56,303 nt of DNA from an uncultured Acetobacteraceae bacterium. Its GTDB lineage: Bacteria; Pseudomonadota; Alphaproteobacteria; Acetobacterales; Acetobacteraceae. The notes beneath the pieces are model-generated. The model made no database searches and had not been told where the DNA came from. It saw only the letters and a program-made list of their open reading frames with translations. The position numbers and the translations under genes were made by a program. How positions within the stretch are numbered: the first letter of the stretch is position 1; the number at the start of each line of letters is the position of its first letter. The DNA lies in the NCBI GenBank assembly GCA_903918315.1, contig CAIXEA010000183.1:1-56303 (forward strand), given 5' to 3'. Below, piece by piece: positions 8,327 through 18,300 of this stretch.

Positions 8327-8401
8327 GGCAGGGTTCCCTCCGGTTATGACGGCGGGAGCCTAGGCCGATTTCGTGGGATGCGGCAACCACGACCGCGGTG
8401 C

Positions 8402-9163
8402 TCAGCCGGCGTCGAGTGTGCGCTTCAACAGCCGCAGGCCTGCCCAGGCGTCCCGCCGATCGAGCGGGTTCTTCCCAAGACCGGTCAGTCCGGGCAGCGC
8501 AAGGATCGGCGTCGTGCCGCCGGTACCGGGGATTTCGGCGTCGATCCAGGCCGGCGGGCCCCGGCGGCGGCGCGTGGCGGGCAGCAGGCTGGTCGCCGCG
8601 GCGCCGAGGGCAATGATGCGCATCGGGCGGGTGAGGGCGATCAGCCGGTGCAGGAAGGGCAGGCAGAGCAGAATCTCCGCCGGGGTCGCGGTGCGGCCAC
8701 CGGGCGGGCGCCAGGGAACGAGCGGGGTCACCATCATCTCCGCCCGGGTCAGGTGGATGCTGGCGAGCATCTTGTCGAGCAACACACCCTGCGGGCCGGC
8801 GAAGGCCTGGCCGGTGCGATCTTCCTCGGCCCCCGGGGCCTCCCCAATCAGCAGGAGTCCGGTGGCGGGGTCGCCGTCCGCGAACACCAGATGCCCGGCG
8901 GTGTCGCGCAGTGCGCAGCCGTCGAAGGCGGCCATGGCGGCGCGGAGCGCGTCGAGCGTATCGGCCTGGCTGGCGGCAACAAGGGCGCGTTCGGCCGGTG
9001 TGGCCTTTGGCGTGTCCGGTGCGGGCGCTGGACGCGGCTGGATCAGCGCCGCGGCGGCCGGGGCCGGGCGCGCGACCGCGCGCAGCCGATCGACGGGGGC
9101 GTCGTCGAGCGCGTCGTCGGCCCCCCACTCGATCTGGAGGCGCAGCAGGGCGAAGGCGTCCAT
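8402..9163 (-). CDS. Uracil-DNA glycosylase superfamily protein (family 4-like, no Fe-S ligands)
   Basis: A 253-residue protein when started at the ATG ending at 9163, which gives a MDAFALLRLQIEW start typical of the family; a longer open frame reaches 9364 but has no family likeness. The motif GEAPGAEEDRTGQAF (about residues 110-124) is the family 4 catalytic motif, and the preceding CALRDTAGHLVFADG region also fits. Only two cysteines are present, so the four ligands for the 4Fe-4S cluster of classical family 4 enzymes are missing. Lineages lacking the cluster are known in alphaproteobacteria. A proline/alanine-rich linker lies at about 28-50. Expected role: removing uracil from DNA. Confidence 0.75.
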   Translation of the reverse strand: MDAFALLRLQIEWGADDALDDAPVDRLRAVARPAPAAAALIQPRPAPAPDTPKATPAERALVAASQADTLDALRAAMAAFDGCALRDTAGHLVFADGDPATGLLLIGEAPGAEEDRTGQAFAGPQGVLLDKMLASIHLTRAEMMVTPLVPWRPPGGRTATPAEILLCLPFLHRLIALTRPMRIIALGAAATSLLPATRRRRGPPAWIDAEIPGTGGTTPILALPGLTGLGKNPLDRRDAWAGLRLLKRTLDAG

Positions 9164-9415
9164 GGCGGGGAGTCGTGCCCGTTGGACGCGGGAATGGCAA
9201 CCGGGGAATGGAGGATGGGAGATCCCGCAAGCCCCGGCTTCCCGGATGCGCGCTTCGCCCCTATAAAACGGGCACAGCAGTCTCACGGCCTCTGAGCCGT
9301 GGCCCAATCCCCGGATCAAACCGAGCCTCTGCATGCCGCGCGCCTGAACGCCGGCCGGAACCATTCGGCCGACGCGCGCTTGTGCCCGTCCTGGCTTGCT
9401 GAGAAGGGATCGATC

Positions 9416-10483
9416 GTGCCTGCTCCGCCTTTACCCGTTTCCGCCTTGCCGCATGATTCCGATGCGCGGCGCCGTATCATGTCGGAGCTCGCGCGGTTCC
9501 AGGTGCCGTCATCGACCCGCAGCATCCTGCAGGCGCTTTCGACCTTTCTGCTGTTCGGCGGTGTGGTCGGGTGCATGTATGCCGCGCTGGGCGTGTCGGC
9601 CTGGCTGTCGCTGCTGCTCGCGCCGCTGGCGGGCGGGTTGATCGTGCGCATCTTCATCATCCAGCACGATTGCGGGCATGGCTCGTTGTTTCGCGGCCGG
9701 CGGGCGAATGACTGGATGGGGCGGGCGTGCAGCCTGATTACCCTGACGCCCTATGCCAACTGGCGCCGCCAGCATGCCCTGCATCACGCGGTGTGGAACA
9801 ATCTCGATGCGCGCCCGGGCGGGGCGGACATCTATTCCAGCTGCCTGACGGTGGCCGAGTATGAGGCGCTGCCCCGGGGCTGGCGCCTGCTGCGCCGCAT
9901 CGCCATGCATCCGCTGGTGTCGCAGCTCATGATTCCGCCGGTGCTGTTTCTGTTGGTGTACCGCGTGCCCTTCGAAACCCCGCTGGCCTGGCGGCGGGAA
10001 CGGTGGGGCGTCTGGCTGACCAACCTGTCGATCATCACCGTGTATGGCGGCCTGGCGCTGGCCTTCGGGCTGGGGCCGGTGCTGCTGGTGCAGGTGCCGG
10101 GGGTGGTCGTCGCGTCCATCATCGGGGTCTGGCTCTTTGCGATCCAGCACCGGTTTGAGGAGTCGCGCTGGCTGGCCCGCGATGAATGGGGACCTCTGGC
10201 GGCGGCGCTGGAGGGGTGCTCATTCCTGGAACTGCCGGCGGTGCTGCGGTGGTTCACCGGCAGCATCGGCTATCACCATATCCACCATCTGGCACCGCGT
10301 GTGCCGAATTACAGCCTGCGCGACTGTCATGAGGCGATGCCTGAGCTGTCGGCCGCCGCCCGGGTGCTGACATTGCGCCAGGCGCTGATGTCGTGGCGGT
10401 ACGCGCTGTGGGATGAGGCGTCGGGGCGGATGGTGCGGTTTGGTTATCGGGCGTCAAAAGGGCCGGTGACACAGGAATTCTGA
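9416..10483 (+). CDS. Membrane fatty acid desaturase
   Basis: A 355-residue protein starting at GTG 9416, preferred because GAGAAGGG lies 7 bases upstream. It has the three histidine boxes of di-iron membrane desaturases: HDCGH (84-88), RRQHALHH (117-124) and GYHHIHH near residue 285, with hydrophobic helices between. It would introduce a double bond into acyl lipids using an electron donor encoded elsewhere. The pattern is of the delta-12/omega-6 type (DesA-like), but regiospecificity cannot be set by sequence alone. The 252 bases upstream contain a TATAAA at 9262 but no good -35. Confidence 0.88.
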   Translation: MPAPPLPVSALPHDSDARRRIMSELARFQVPSSTRSILQALSTFLLFGGVVGCMYAALGVSAWLSLLLAPLAGGLIVRIFIIQHDCGHGSLFRGRRANDWMGRACSLITLTPYANWRRQHALHHAVWNNLDARPGGADIYSSCLTVAEYEALPRGWRLLRRIAMHPLVSQLMIPPVLFLLVYRVPFETPLAWRRERWGVWLTNLSIITVYGGLALAFGLGPVLLVQVPGVVVASIIGVWLFAIQHRFEESRWLARDEWGPLAAALEGCSFLELPAVLRWFTGSIGYHHIHHLAPRVPNYSLRDCHEAMPELSAAARVLTLRQALMSWRYALWDEASGRMVRFGYRASKGPVTQEF

Positions 10484-10571
10484 CCGCCGCTCCGCTGCGC
10501 TTCCCACGCCCCGAAACTGGCACTACCGTGCCGCCCCAATGGGCTGAACGAACCCAAGGGGAGCAAACACC

Positions 10572-11387
10572 ATGACCATCCAAATCCGCACCCTCACCCC
10601 CACCATAGGGGCCGAGATCGGCGGCATCGACCTCGCCGGGCCGCTCTCGAACCAGCAGTTCGACGCCATCCATCAGGCGCTGCTGGATCATCAGGTCATC
10701 TTCTTCCGCGACCAGCGTATGACGGTGGCGCAGCACAAGGACTTCGGGGCCCGCTTCGGCAAGTTGCATATCCATCCCAACGCGCCCAAGACCCTGCCGG
10801 ACCATCCCGAGATCCTCACCATCAAAGCCGGCCCCGACTCCAAGCGCGTGGCCGGAGAGGTCTGGCATTCCGATGTGTCCTGCGATGTCGAACCCCCGAT
10901 GGGCTCCATCCTGCATATTCATGAGGTGCCGGAAAACGGCGGCGGCGACACCATGTTCGCCTCCATGTATGCGGCCTATGACGCCCTGTCGCCGGCGATG
11001 CAAAGCATCCTTGGCACGCTGACCGCCGTGCATGACAGCCGCAAATCCGCCAATCACCAGTATCGCGACCCCGCCCCGGACCAGCAGTTCCCGCACGCAG
11101 AGCACCCCATCATCCGCACCCACCCCGAGACCGGGCGCCGCGCGCTGTTCGTCAATCGCGGTTTCACCACCCGGATCCCGCAGCTCACCCAAACCGAAAG
11201 CGACGCGCTGCTGGAGATGCTGTTCCGCCATGCCGAGACCCCGAAATTCGTCTGCCGCTTCAAATGGCAGCCCAACTCGGTCGCGTTCTGGGACAACCGC
11301 GCGGTGCAGCACCAGGCGCTTTGGGACTACTTCCCGCAACGCCGCTTCGGCTACCGCGTCACCATCTGCGGCGATCGGCCGCGATAA
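10572..11387 (+). CDS. TauD/TfdA-family 2-oxoglutarate-dependent dioxygenase
   Basis: A 271-residue enzyme of the non-heme iron dioxygenase fold. Iron ligands are H99 and D101 in WHSDVS and H247 in AVQHQALWDY; R262 in FGYRVTI would bind the 2-oxoglutarate carboxylate. It couples 2-oxoglutarate decarboxylation to hydroxylation of a substrate, releasing for example sulfite from taurine in the best-known member. No sulfonate transport genes are adjacent, so the substrate is open. GGGGAGC precedes the ATG. The upstream 88 bases have a small GGCAC/GTGCC hairpin at 10519-10532. Confidence 0.88.
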   Translation: MTIQIRTLTPTIGAEIGGIDLAGPLSNQQFDAIHQALLDHQVIFFRDQRMTVAQHKDFGARFGKLHIHPNAPKTLPDHPEILTIKAGPDSKRVAGEVWHSDVSCDVEPPMGSILHIHEVPENGGGDTMFASMYAAYDALSPAMQSILGTLTAVHDSRKSANHQYRDPAPDQQFPHAEHPIIRTHPETGRRALFVNRGFTTRIPQLTQTESDALLEMLFRHAETPKFVCRFKWQPNSVAFWDNRAVQHQALWDYFPQRRFGYRVTICGDRPR

Positions 11388-11510
11388 CAGCGTCTCCGCC
11401 CCGCAGAATATACCTCCCCTGCGCCAGACCGGCCCGAAAGCCCCTTTCTGACCGCGCCATGCTCTGCTTAGGTGCGGGCGACAAACGCCGGATGGCCGAA
11501 GGAGTAAGAC

Positions 11511-13148
11511 ATGGCGGAGGAACTGCCCCCACGGGAGGCGATGGAGTTCGACGTGGTGATCGTCGGAGGCGGGCCGGCTGGCCTGGCCGCCGCCATTCGC
11601 CTGAAGCAACTCGCGCCGGATGCCGCCGTTTGCCTCGTCGAAAAGGGCAGCGAGATCGGGGCGCACACGCTGTCGGGCGCCGTGCTGGAACCGCGCGCGC
11701 TGAACGAGCTGATCCCGGACTGGAAGGAAAAGGGCGCCCCGCTCGATACGCCCGCCACCGAAGACCGGTTCCTGTTCCTGACCGAGGTCGCGGCGACCCG
11801 CCTGCCGACCCCGCCGCAGATGAACAATCATGGGAATTATATCGTCTCGCTGGGCAATGTCTGCCGCTGGCTCGGCACCCAGGCGGAAGAGCTGGGGGTG
11901 GAGATCTACCCGGGCTTCGCCGCAGCCGAAGTGCTGGAAGAAGACGGCCGCGTCGTGGGCGTCGCCACCGGCGACATGGGCGTGGGCAAGGACGGCGAAC
12001 CCACCGACAATTTCGCCCGCGGCATGGAGCTGCGCGCCACCTATACCCTGTTCGCGGAAGGCTGCCGCGGGTCTTTGACCAAGCACCTGCTGAAGCGCTT
12101 CAACCTGCGCGACGGCGTGCAGGACCAGACCTATGCCATCGGCATCAAGGAGCTCTGGGAAATCCCGGCCGAGAACCACAAGCCCGGCTTCATCGAACAC
12201 ACCACCGGCTGGCCGCTGTCGATGGATACCTATGGCGGCTCCTTCCTCTACCATTTCGGCAAGAACCTCGTGTCCTACGGCTTCGTTGTCGGCCTGGACT
12301 ACAAGAACCCCTGGCTGTCCCCGTTCGAGGAGATGCAGCGCTTCAAGACCCACCCCGATATCCGCAAGCATTTCGAGGGCGGGCGCCGCATCGCCTATGG
12401 CGCGCGGGCGCTGAATGAGGGCGGGCTGCAATCCATCCCCAGGCTGATCTTCCCGGGCGGGGCGTTGATTGGCGATTCCGCCGGCTTTGTGAACGTGGCC
12501 AAGATCAAGGGCACACATACCTCGATGAAGTCCGGCATGCTGGCGGCGGAAGCCGTGGCCGAGGCCCTGGCCGGCGACCGCCCGGCCGAACTGGCCGCAT
12601 ACCCGGAAGAACTGCGCGAAAGCTGGGTGTGGGACGAACTGTCGAAGGTCCGCAACATCCGCCCCGGCTTCGCCAAATTCGGCTTCATCGGCGGCATGAT
12701 CAACGCCGCCGTGGATACCTACGTCTTCCGCGGCAAGGCGCCCTGGACGCTCAAACACGGGCACAAGGACAATGAGACGCTGGTGGATGCCAGCGCGGCC
12801 AAGCCCATCGCCTACCCCAAGCCGGATGGGGTGCTGACTTTTGACCGCCTGTCCTCGGTGTTCATCAGCAACACCAACCATGAGGAAAACCAGCCGGTCC
12901 ACCTGAAACTGACGCAGCCCGAGACCGCGATCGCGGTGAACTGGAACCAATACCGCAGCCCGGAGACCCGCTATTGCCCGGCCGGCGTGTATGAGATCGT
13001 CGGCGCCGAGGAGGGCGATCCCAAGCTACAGATCAACGCCCAGAACTGCGTCCACTGCAAAACCTGCGACATCAAGGACCCGACCCAGAACATCAACTGG
13101 TGCACGCCGGAGGGCGGCGGCGGGCCGAGCTACCCCGGCGGGATGTAA
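11511..13148 (+). CDS. Electron transfer flavoprotein-ubiquinone oxidoreductase
   Basis: A 545-residue membrane-associated flavoprotein. The FAD-binding motif [16 protein letters not shown] is at about 15-30, followed by EKGSEIGAH. The C-terminal ferredoxin domain has CPAGVYE and [17 protein letters not shown], giving four cysteines for a 4Fe-4S cluster, and ends [14 protein letters not shown], as the family does. Length matches the usual 540-560. It passes electrons from ETF, reduced by acyl-CoA and other dehydrogenases, to ubiquinone. The etfAB genes are not here. Its 3' end overlaps the convergent HGG-motif gene by 56 bases. Confidence 0.95.
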   Translation: MAEELPPREAMEFDVVIVGGGPAGLAAAIRLKQLAPDAAVCLVEKGSEIGAHTLSGAVLEPRALNELIPDWKEKGAPLDTPATEDRFLFLTEVAATRLPTPPQMNNHGNYIVSLGNVCRWLGTQAEELGVEIYPGFAAAEVLEEDGRVVGVATGDMGVGKDGEPTDNFARGMELRATYTLFAEGCRGSLTKHLLKRFNLRDGVQDQTYAIGIKELWEIPAENHKPGFIEHTTGWPLSMDTYGGSFLYHFGKNLVSYGFVVGLDYKNPWLSPFEEMQRFKTHPDIRKHFEGGRRIAYGARALNEGGLQSIPRLIFPGGALIGDSAGFVNVAKIKGTHTSMKSGMLAAEAVAEALAGDRPAELAAYPEELRESWVWDELSKVRNIRPGFAKFGFIGGMINAAVDTYVFRGKAPWTLKHGHKDNETLVDASAAKPIAYPKPDGVLTFDRLSSVFISNTNHEENQPVHLKLTQPETAIAVNWNQYRSPETRYCPAGVYEIVGAEEGDPKLQINAQNCVHCKTCDIKDPTQNINWCTPEGGGGPSYPGGM

Positions 13149-13941
13149 CGGCACGGGCGGAAGGCGGCGTTGCACGGATGCGCTCCGCCAATGCGCGGCC
13201 CTCCCGGACGGTCAGCGGATGCTGCATCAGAGCCAGGCCGCTCACGTCGTATGGGGTATTGATCGGGATGTGGCGCATCAAGGGCGCCAAGGCCTCGATC
13301 GGCTGCCCGGTCTCCACCAGCGCGCGCAGTACATGGGTGCGGGCGGTGATCGTGGCGGTGAGCGCCACGCTGGCACGGGTTGCCGCGCTATAGCGGCCAT
13401 GGCTGCGGCGCGCGGCGGCGATGCGGGCGCGGCCCTCGGCGGTTTTGGGCCCCGTCGCGGCGCCGCCATGCATCCGGCAGCGGCCGTTTTGCATCGCCGG
13501 CCCCCGGCACGGGCAACCGAGGCGGGTGCGGGCGCCGCAGCGGGGGGCAAGGTTGGGATTGCCGCGCGGGTTGCCATTGCGCAGCGGGCCGGCCGGCCGT
13601 GCGGCCGCTTCTTCACGGTGCATGGGCTCTTGCGGTGATGGCGGCGGGGGGGCGATGGCCGGCGCGCGCGGCTCACGGTGTATGGGGTCTTTCGGCGCCT
13701 CCCGAAACAGCGGCGCCGAGGCCGGGTTCCACAGTCCCAGTATCGTGCGGGTGGCCGCGTAGATCGGCTTCCCCGGCCCCTCGACCGGCCGGCGCAGATC
13801 GGCGTGGCGACCGCTCCAGTGACCAGGGGAGGTGAGGCAGGAGGTCCAGAGCGGCGCGGGCTGCTCAGGGCGTATGGGGTTTTGCCCGCGGTGGAGCGGG
13901 GTCAGCATGGGCGCGGGTTCGGCGGGGCGGAGTTTGTTCAT
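13093..13941 (-). CDS. HGG-motif protein of unknown function
   Basis: A 282-residue basic protein. The recognisable core is at about 130-185: [18 protein letters not shown], a short Cys-rich stretch ([13 protein letters not shown], then NGRCRMHGG), and [15 protein letters not shown] followed by HGRY. This HGGx(S/A)TGP(R/K)TxEG block recurs in many uncharacterised alphaproteobacterial and phage-related proteins. The spacing of Cys and His suggests a small zinc-binding element, but that is inference. The N-terminal 120 residues are proline-rich and low in structure, so the true start may be downstream. The last 56 bases overlap the convergent ETF-QO gene. Function unknown. Confidence 0.6.
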   Translation of the reverse strand: MNKLRPAEPAPMLTPLHRGQNPIRPEQPAPLWTSCLTSPGHWSGRHADLRRPVEGPGKPIYAATRTILGLWNPASAPLFREAPKDPIHREPRAPAIAPPPPSPQEPMHREEAAARPAGPLRNGNPRGNPNLAPRCGARTRLGCPCRGPAMQNGRCRMHGGAATGPKTAEGRARIAAARRSHGRYSAATRASVALTATITARTHVLRALVETGQPIEALAPLMRHIPINTPYDVSGLALMQHPLTVREGRALAERIRATPPSARAVTSRRGSSARRRPPACTS

Positions 13942-14024
13942 GGTTCGTTCGTACGCGAACCGGCGTCCCGCGCCAAGGCTTACAAGGGGGCGATGGGCGG
14001 GGTCCGTCTGACCGGCCGCCCCGC

Positions 14025-14912
14025 TCAGGCCTGCTTCGTCGCGATCAGGCTGCGCCGGATCTTACGGCCGCGTTCGACCTTGTCCTCGATATAGGCCGCG
14101 TCGCCCCAGCGGATGGCGCGGGCCATGGCCTGGGCGTCCTCCATGAAGCGTTGCAGCATTTCCAGCACCGCTTCCCGGTTGTTCAGGAAGATGTCGCGCC
14201 ACATCACCGGGTCTGACGCCGCGATGCGGGTGAAGTCGCGGAAGCCGGAGGCAGCGAAGTTCACGACCTCCTGCCGGCTTTCATCGGCCAGATCATCGGC
14301 GGTGCCGCAGATGGTAAACGCGATCAGATGCGGCAGATGCGACACGATGGCGAGCACGCGGTCGTGATGGCCAGGCTCCATCCGCTCAACCATGGAGCCG
14401 CAGCGGCGCCAGAGTTCGGCGATTTTCTCGACCGCGTCCTCATCGGTGCCGGCGGGAGGGGTCAGCAGGGTCCAGCGGCCCTCGAACAAGGTGGTGAAGC
14501 CGGCGTCCGGGCCGGAATATTCGGTGCCGGCGACGGGATGCGCGGGCACGAAATGCACCCCGGCGGGGACCAGCGGGCCGATATCGCGGATCACCGATTG
14601 CTTGGTCGAGCCGACATCGGTCAGCACCGCGCCAGGCTCCAGATGCGGGGCGATGCGTTCGGCGAGCGCGGCGAAGGCCCCGACGGGGGCGCAGAGCATG
14701 ACGCAATCCGCGCCCTTCACCGCCTCCGCCGCGTCCAACTCCACCCGATCGGCGAAACCGAGCTGCATGACGCGGTCGAGCGTCGCCTGGGTGCGGGCGT
14801 TGACCACGATCTCCGCGGCGATGTCCCCACGGTCCCGCGCGATGCGCGCGACGGAGGAGCCAATCAGGCCGATGCCGAGGAAGGCGATGCGTTTGAAGAG
14901 GGGCTCAGCCAT
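14025..14912 (-). CDS. tyrC: Prephenate/arogenate dehydrogenase (TyrA-type, cyclohexadienyl dehydrogenase)
   Basis: A 295-residue NAD(P)-dependent dehydrogenase for tyrosine synthesis. GIGLIGSS at 13-20 is the dinucleotide-binding motif. [19 protein letters not shown], about 120-138, is the prephenate-binding signature with its key histidines. There is no chorismate mutase or ACT domain, so it is the monofunctional type; whether it uses prephenate or arogenate cannot be decided. It is the last gene of an aromatic operon, overlapping the aminotransferase gene by 8 bases. Confidence 0.9.
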   Translation of the reverse strand: MAEPLFKRIAFLGIGLIGSSVARIARDRGDIAAEIVVNARTQATLDRVMQLGFADRVELDAAEAVKGADCVMLCAPVGAFAALAERIAPHLEPGAVLTDVGSTKQSVIRDIGPLVPAGVHFVPAHPVAGTEYSGPDAGFTTLFEGRWTLLTPPAGTDEDAVEKIAELWRRCGSMVERMEPGHHDRVLAIVSHLPHLIAFTICGTADDLADESRQEVVNFAASGFRDFTRIAASDPVMWRDIFLNNREAVLEMLQRFMEDAQAMARAIRWGDAAYIEDKVERGRKIRRSLIATKQA

Positions 14913-15993
14913 GCCGGACGAACTCCGTCAGCCCTTCGATGATCAGGCCCACTTCCTCGGCGGTGCCGATGGTGATGCGCAGGCAGTGCGGCAGGCCGTA
15001 GCCGCCGACTTTGCGCACGATGATGCCGCGCTTGCGCAGGAAGGCGTCGGCCGCGTTGGCTTTATCGACGGTGACGAAGTCGGCCAGGACGAAATTGCCC
15101 TGGCTGGGCCAGACCTTGATGCCGGCGGCGGTGAGGCCGTCGGTCATCACCTGGCGGAATTCCGCGTTATGGGCGCGGCTGTGCTCGACCCAGCCCGGCT
15201 CCGCCAGCGCGGCGATGGCGGCGGCCTGCGCGGCGACCGAGACGTTGAACGGCCCGCGGACCCGGTTCAGCACATCGACCACCGCGGGCGGGGCGTAGCA
15301 CCAGCCGATGCGCATCCCGCCGAGGCCGAAGATTTTCGAAAACGTGCGGGTCATGACCGTGTTGTCGGTCGCATCCACCAGCTTGATCCCGGCGTCGTAC
15401 TCGTCCGCGGTCACGTATTCCGCATAGGCGGAGTCGATCACCAGCAGCACATGCGCGGGCAGGGCGGCGCGGAAGCGCGCCAGGGCCTCGGCGCTGACCA
15501 TGGAGCCGGTGGGGTTGTTGGGATTGGCGATGAACACCAGCCGCGTGGCCGGGGACACGGCGGCCAGCATGGCGTCGAGGTCGGTCGCCATATCGCGCTC
15601 CGGCACCTTGATCACCTTGCTGCCGGCGTAGACGCCGGCGATTTCGTAGATGGTGAAGCCGTGCGCCGACATCACGATGTCCCGCCCCGGCCCACCATAG
15701 GACAGGCAGAACTGGTACAGCAGATCGTCGGATCCGGCGCCGCAGACGATGCGCGCGGGATCGAGGCCCCAGCGCTTGCCCAGCGCCGCGCGCAGCGCGG
15801 TGGCGCCGCCGTCGGGGTAGCGGAAGACCTCTTCCGTCGCTTCGCGGATCGCGGCCTGGGCGCCGGGGGGCACGCCGAAGGCGCCTTCGTTCGACGACAG
15901 CTTCACCGTCCGGTTGGCGCCGGCGACGGTCGACTCGCCGGCGACATAGGGATGAATGCCGAGAATTTCCGGGCGTGGGGTGGGGCCGGTCAT
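14905..15993 (-). CDS. hisC: Histidinol-phosphate/aromatic aminotransferase (HisC-like)
   Basis: A 362-residue fold-type I PLP aminotransferase. SNEG near 34-37, NPNNPTG (157-163), DSAY (187-190) and the PLP lysine K220 in [17 protein letters not shown] are all in place. Family members act on histidinol phosphate, and many also transaminate aromatic keto acids. Here it sits between chorismate mutase and TyrA-type genes, so a role in phenylalanine or tyrosine (or arogenate) formation is likely, possibly together with histidine synthesis. It overlaps its neighbours by 4 and 8 bases. Confidence 0.88.
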   Translation of the reverse strand: MTGPTPRPEILGIHPYVAGESTVAGANRTVKLSSNEGAFGVPPGAQAAIREATEEVFRYPDGGATALRAALGKRWGLDPARIVCGAGSDDLLYQFCLSYGGPGRDIVMSAHGFTIYEIAGVYAGSKVIKVPERDMATDLDAMLAAVSPATRLVFIANPNNPTGSMVSAEALARFRAALPAHVLLVIDSAYAEYVTADEYDAGIKLVDATDNTVMTRTFSKIFGLGGMRIGWCYAPPAVVDVLNRVRGPFNVSVAAQAAAIAALAEPGWVEHSRAHNAEFRQVMTDGLTAAGIKVWPSQGNFVLADFVTVDKANAADAFLRKRGIIVRKVGGYGLPHCLRITIGTAEEVGLIIEGLTEFVRHG

Positions 15994-16937
15994 GCGCGAT
16001 CTCCCTGCATCGGTTCAGCGTAGCCGCCCAGCACGGCGGCGCGGCGGACGGCGCCCACCAATCGGCTGAGGCGCGGGTCATTGTCCTGGATATGGCCGCT
16101 GGTCTCGACCAGGGCGATGGCGGCGGGCGCCTCCGGGTCGCGGCGCAGCACGACCTGGTTCGGCGCCAGGCCGGCCGCGGTCAGGCTGTTGGTCAGGCGG
16201 TCCCGGCTGACATCGGCATCCAGCTCCACCACCAGCAGGGAGCGGTCATCCGCGCTGGCATCGGGCGGCGTGGTGGCGACCACGAGGGCCTGTGCCATCG
16301 GCGCGCCTTCGGTCCGCGGGACCCAGAAGGGCAGGCGGGCGATGACATGCAGGCGCGGGGTGCGATTGGCGAGCGTGGCCCACCAGGCATCGCGGGCGGC
16401 ATCGGCCTCATTGGGGATCGGCAGGATGGCGACGGTGGCGGTGCCGGAGGTCACGTCGTTCAGCGCCTGGGCGGGGCTGGCGTGGGTCCGGAGCGGGGTG
16501 AGGGTGCCGAAATGTTCCCGCGCCAGCTGCGTGATCACCGCGCCGGGGCCGGCGTCGCAGACCGCGACGATGACGCGGGACTGCATGCCGGTCGTGCCCG
16601 CCAGCAATTCGCGCCACATGCGGAACAGGGTCTGGGCGGGCAGGGCGCCGGTGTGCCGGCTGACGAGGCGGCGGACGATGTCTGCCTCCCGCCCTGGGCG
16701 GAACGCGGCGGGTTTGCCGGACCGTGCGACCTGTTCGACGATGCGGGCGCGCCCGATCAGCAGGTCATGGATGGTGTTGTCGATCTGATCCAGTTCCGCG
16801 CGCAGGGCGGCCAGATCGGGGGGGGAGGCGGGTCGCCAGCCATCGACCGTGGCCTGGGCCTCGGTCCCGGATGATCCAGGGGCGGTATCAGGAGCAGAAT
16901 TGGGCATCGGTCCGACCGGTTCAAAGCTGGCCCCCAT
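15990..16937 (-). CDS. AroQ-type chorismate mutase with a degenerate prephenate dehydratase-like tail
   Basis: A 315-residue protein. Residues about 38-115 are an AroQ chorismate mutase domain ([19 protein letters not shown], then [13 protein letters not shown]). Residues 120-315 resemble the PDT and ACT parts of PheA: an AREHFG segment, PIPNEAD where PheA has a P-x-EN-S motif, and a C-terminal ALVETSGH...VLGGYAEP like the PheA end. The catalytic TRF motif of PDT is absent, so dehydratase activity is unlikely. An alternative start at 16907 is possible. First gene of the aromatic operon; the tail may have kept a regulatory role. Confidence 0.78.
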   Translation of the reverse strand: MGASFEPVGPMPNSAPDTAPGSSGTEAQATVDGWRPASPPDLAALRAELDQIDNTIHDLLIGRARIVEQVARSGKPAAFRPGREADIVRRLVSRHTGALPAQTLFRMWRELLAGTTGMQSRVIVAVCDAGPGAVITQLAREHFGTLTPLRTHASPAQALNDVTSGTATVAILPIPNEADAARDAWWATLANRTPRLHVIARLPFWVPRTEGAPMAQALVVATTPPDASADDRSLLVVELDADVSRDRLTNSLTAAGLAPNQVVLRRDPEAPAAIALVETSGHIQDNDPRLSRLVGAVRRAAVLGGYAEPMQGDRA

Positions 16938-17105
16938 AGCCGATGCCTGCCTCTCTGGAAACCCTCACGGGCGATCCGTTGGCATAAAGTAGGGGTTGAT
17001 TCGTTAACCGAATAGGCGTCCATTACGGAAATACAGCTGTCGGTAGCAATGGGTGATGCGCCAGGCGGCCCGGTCGCATGGCCTATGTTCGGGGGATTAG
17101 TAACG

Positions 17106-18254
17106 ATGAACGTGTATAAGCGTTTTCGCGACCTCGGTATCATCGTTCATATCATTGGCCTTTTAGGGTTGAGCGTATGGGGGGCTGCGGCTGCCCAGGC
17201 GGCGGATCCCCGGTTCGACCGTTCGCCGCCGAACAACCGTGGGGTGGTGCAGCTGGTGACCGGTGGTTCCGCCGGAGCATCCATTCGGATCGCCGAGGAT
17301 CTCGCCTCGGTATTTGATGACGGTGCCACGCGCCGCCTGTTGCCGGTGATTGGCCGCAATGCGTTGCAGAATTACGCCGATCTGACGGTTCTGCGCGGGA
17401 TCGATCTGGCGATCCTGCAGGCTGATGTCCTGGACGGGCTGCGTCAGCAGCGCGGCGCGGGCACGGTCGACAACACCTTCACCTATATCGCCAAGCTTTA
17501 TAATGAGGAATTCCATCTCCTCGCCCGTGACGGCATCAACTCGGTTGCGGATCTGGCCAGGCGCAAGGTCAATATTGACGTCGCGGGGTCGGGGACGGTC
17601 ATCACGGCGGAGCGCCTGTTTCAGTTGCTTGGCGTTCAGGTCGATGCGCAGCACGATCGGCAGGAAGTGGCGCTGGAACGGTTGCGCAAAGGTGAGATCG
17701 ACGCGATGGCCTTCGTCGCCGGCAAGCCCTCGTCGCTATTTTTGGGCCACGGTCAGTACGACGGGCTGCATTTTGTCTCGATCCCGACGCCAGCCAATGT
17801 GACGGCGGTCTATACCCAGGCCAGCCTGACCAATGAGGATTATCCCAATCTGGTGAAAGCCGACGCACCCGTCACGACCGTCGCCGTGGGCACCATGCTG
17901 GCGGCGGCCAATCTGGCCCCGGATTCGGACCGTAACAAGGCGATCAACAGCTTCGTTGAGATCGTCTTCACCCAGTTCCCGACCCTGCTGGAGGCGGGGC
18001 ATCATCCGAAATGGAAAGAGACCGATCTGTTCGCGGAACTGCCGGGTTGGAAGCGTTTTCCGGCGGCGCAACAATGGCTCGACAGGAACAAGGCGGTGCC
18101 GAAGCCCAAGCCGGCCGACACCCAGGCCGTGTTCTCCCGCTTCCTGAATACGAGACAACAAGCCATCGGCAGCGCCCCGTCATCCGATAGCCGCCGCCAG
18201 GAGTTGTTCGACGAATACCAAAAATGGCAGGCAAGCCAGGGTCAGAGCCGCTGA
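17106..18254 (+). CDS. TAXI-family TRAP transporter solute-binding protein
   Basis: A 382-residue secreted protein, with the ATG at 17106 chosen because it gives a clean Sec signal peptide (basic start, hydrophobic core at 10-28, AQA/AD cleavage near 31-32). The mature part opens VVQLVTGGSAGASI, typical of TAXI solute receptors. It binds a small acidic solute in the periplasm for a TRAP symporter. No DctM-like permease is adjacent, so it is an orphan here. The 168 bases upstream show no strong promoter. A C-terminal extension of about 60 residues beyond the usual core is charged and coil-like. Confidence 0.82.
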   Translation: MNVYKRFRDLGIIVHIIGLLGLSVWGAAAAQAADPRFDRSPPNNRGVVQLVTGGSAGASIRIAEDLASVFDDGATRRLLPVIGRNALQNYADLTVLRGIDLAILQADVLDGLRQQRGAGTVDNTFTYIAKLYNEEFHLLARDGINSVADLARRKVNIDVAGSGTVITAERLFQLLGVQVDAQHDRQEVALERLRKGEIDAMAFVAGKPSSLFLGHGQYDGLHFVSIPTPANVTAVYTQASLTNEDYPNLVKADAPVTTVAVGTMLAAANLAPDSDRNKAINSFVEIVFTQFPTLLEAGHHPKWKETDLFAELPGWKRFPAAQQWLDRNKAVPKPKPADTQAVFSRFLNTRQQAIGSAPSSDSRRQELFDEYQKWQASQGQSR

Positions 18255-18300
18255 TCCAAGCGACGTGAAACCCGCATTCTGAGGGAATGGAGAAACGGCG

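Noticed and set aside
10254-12950. A nearly 900-residue open frame on the minus strand opposite the dioxygenase and ETF-QO genes.
   Set aside because: It is the antisense of two clear protein families and has composition typical of GC-rich shadow frames, with no recognisable domain.
13093-13941. A phage small terminase or prophage gene.
   Set aside because: The HGG block occurs in phage and chromosomal proteins alike, and no other phage genes are near.
15990-16937. Bifunctional PheA (chorismate mutase/prephenate dehydratase).
   Set aside because: The PDT catalytic TRF motif is missing and the ENS motif is altered, so only mutase activity is supported.
16979-17001. A sigma-54 promoter for the TAXI receptor gene (TTGGCA at 16979).
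   Set aside because: The bases after TTGGCA do not give a -12 TTGC element at the needed spacing.
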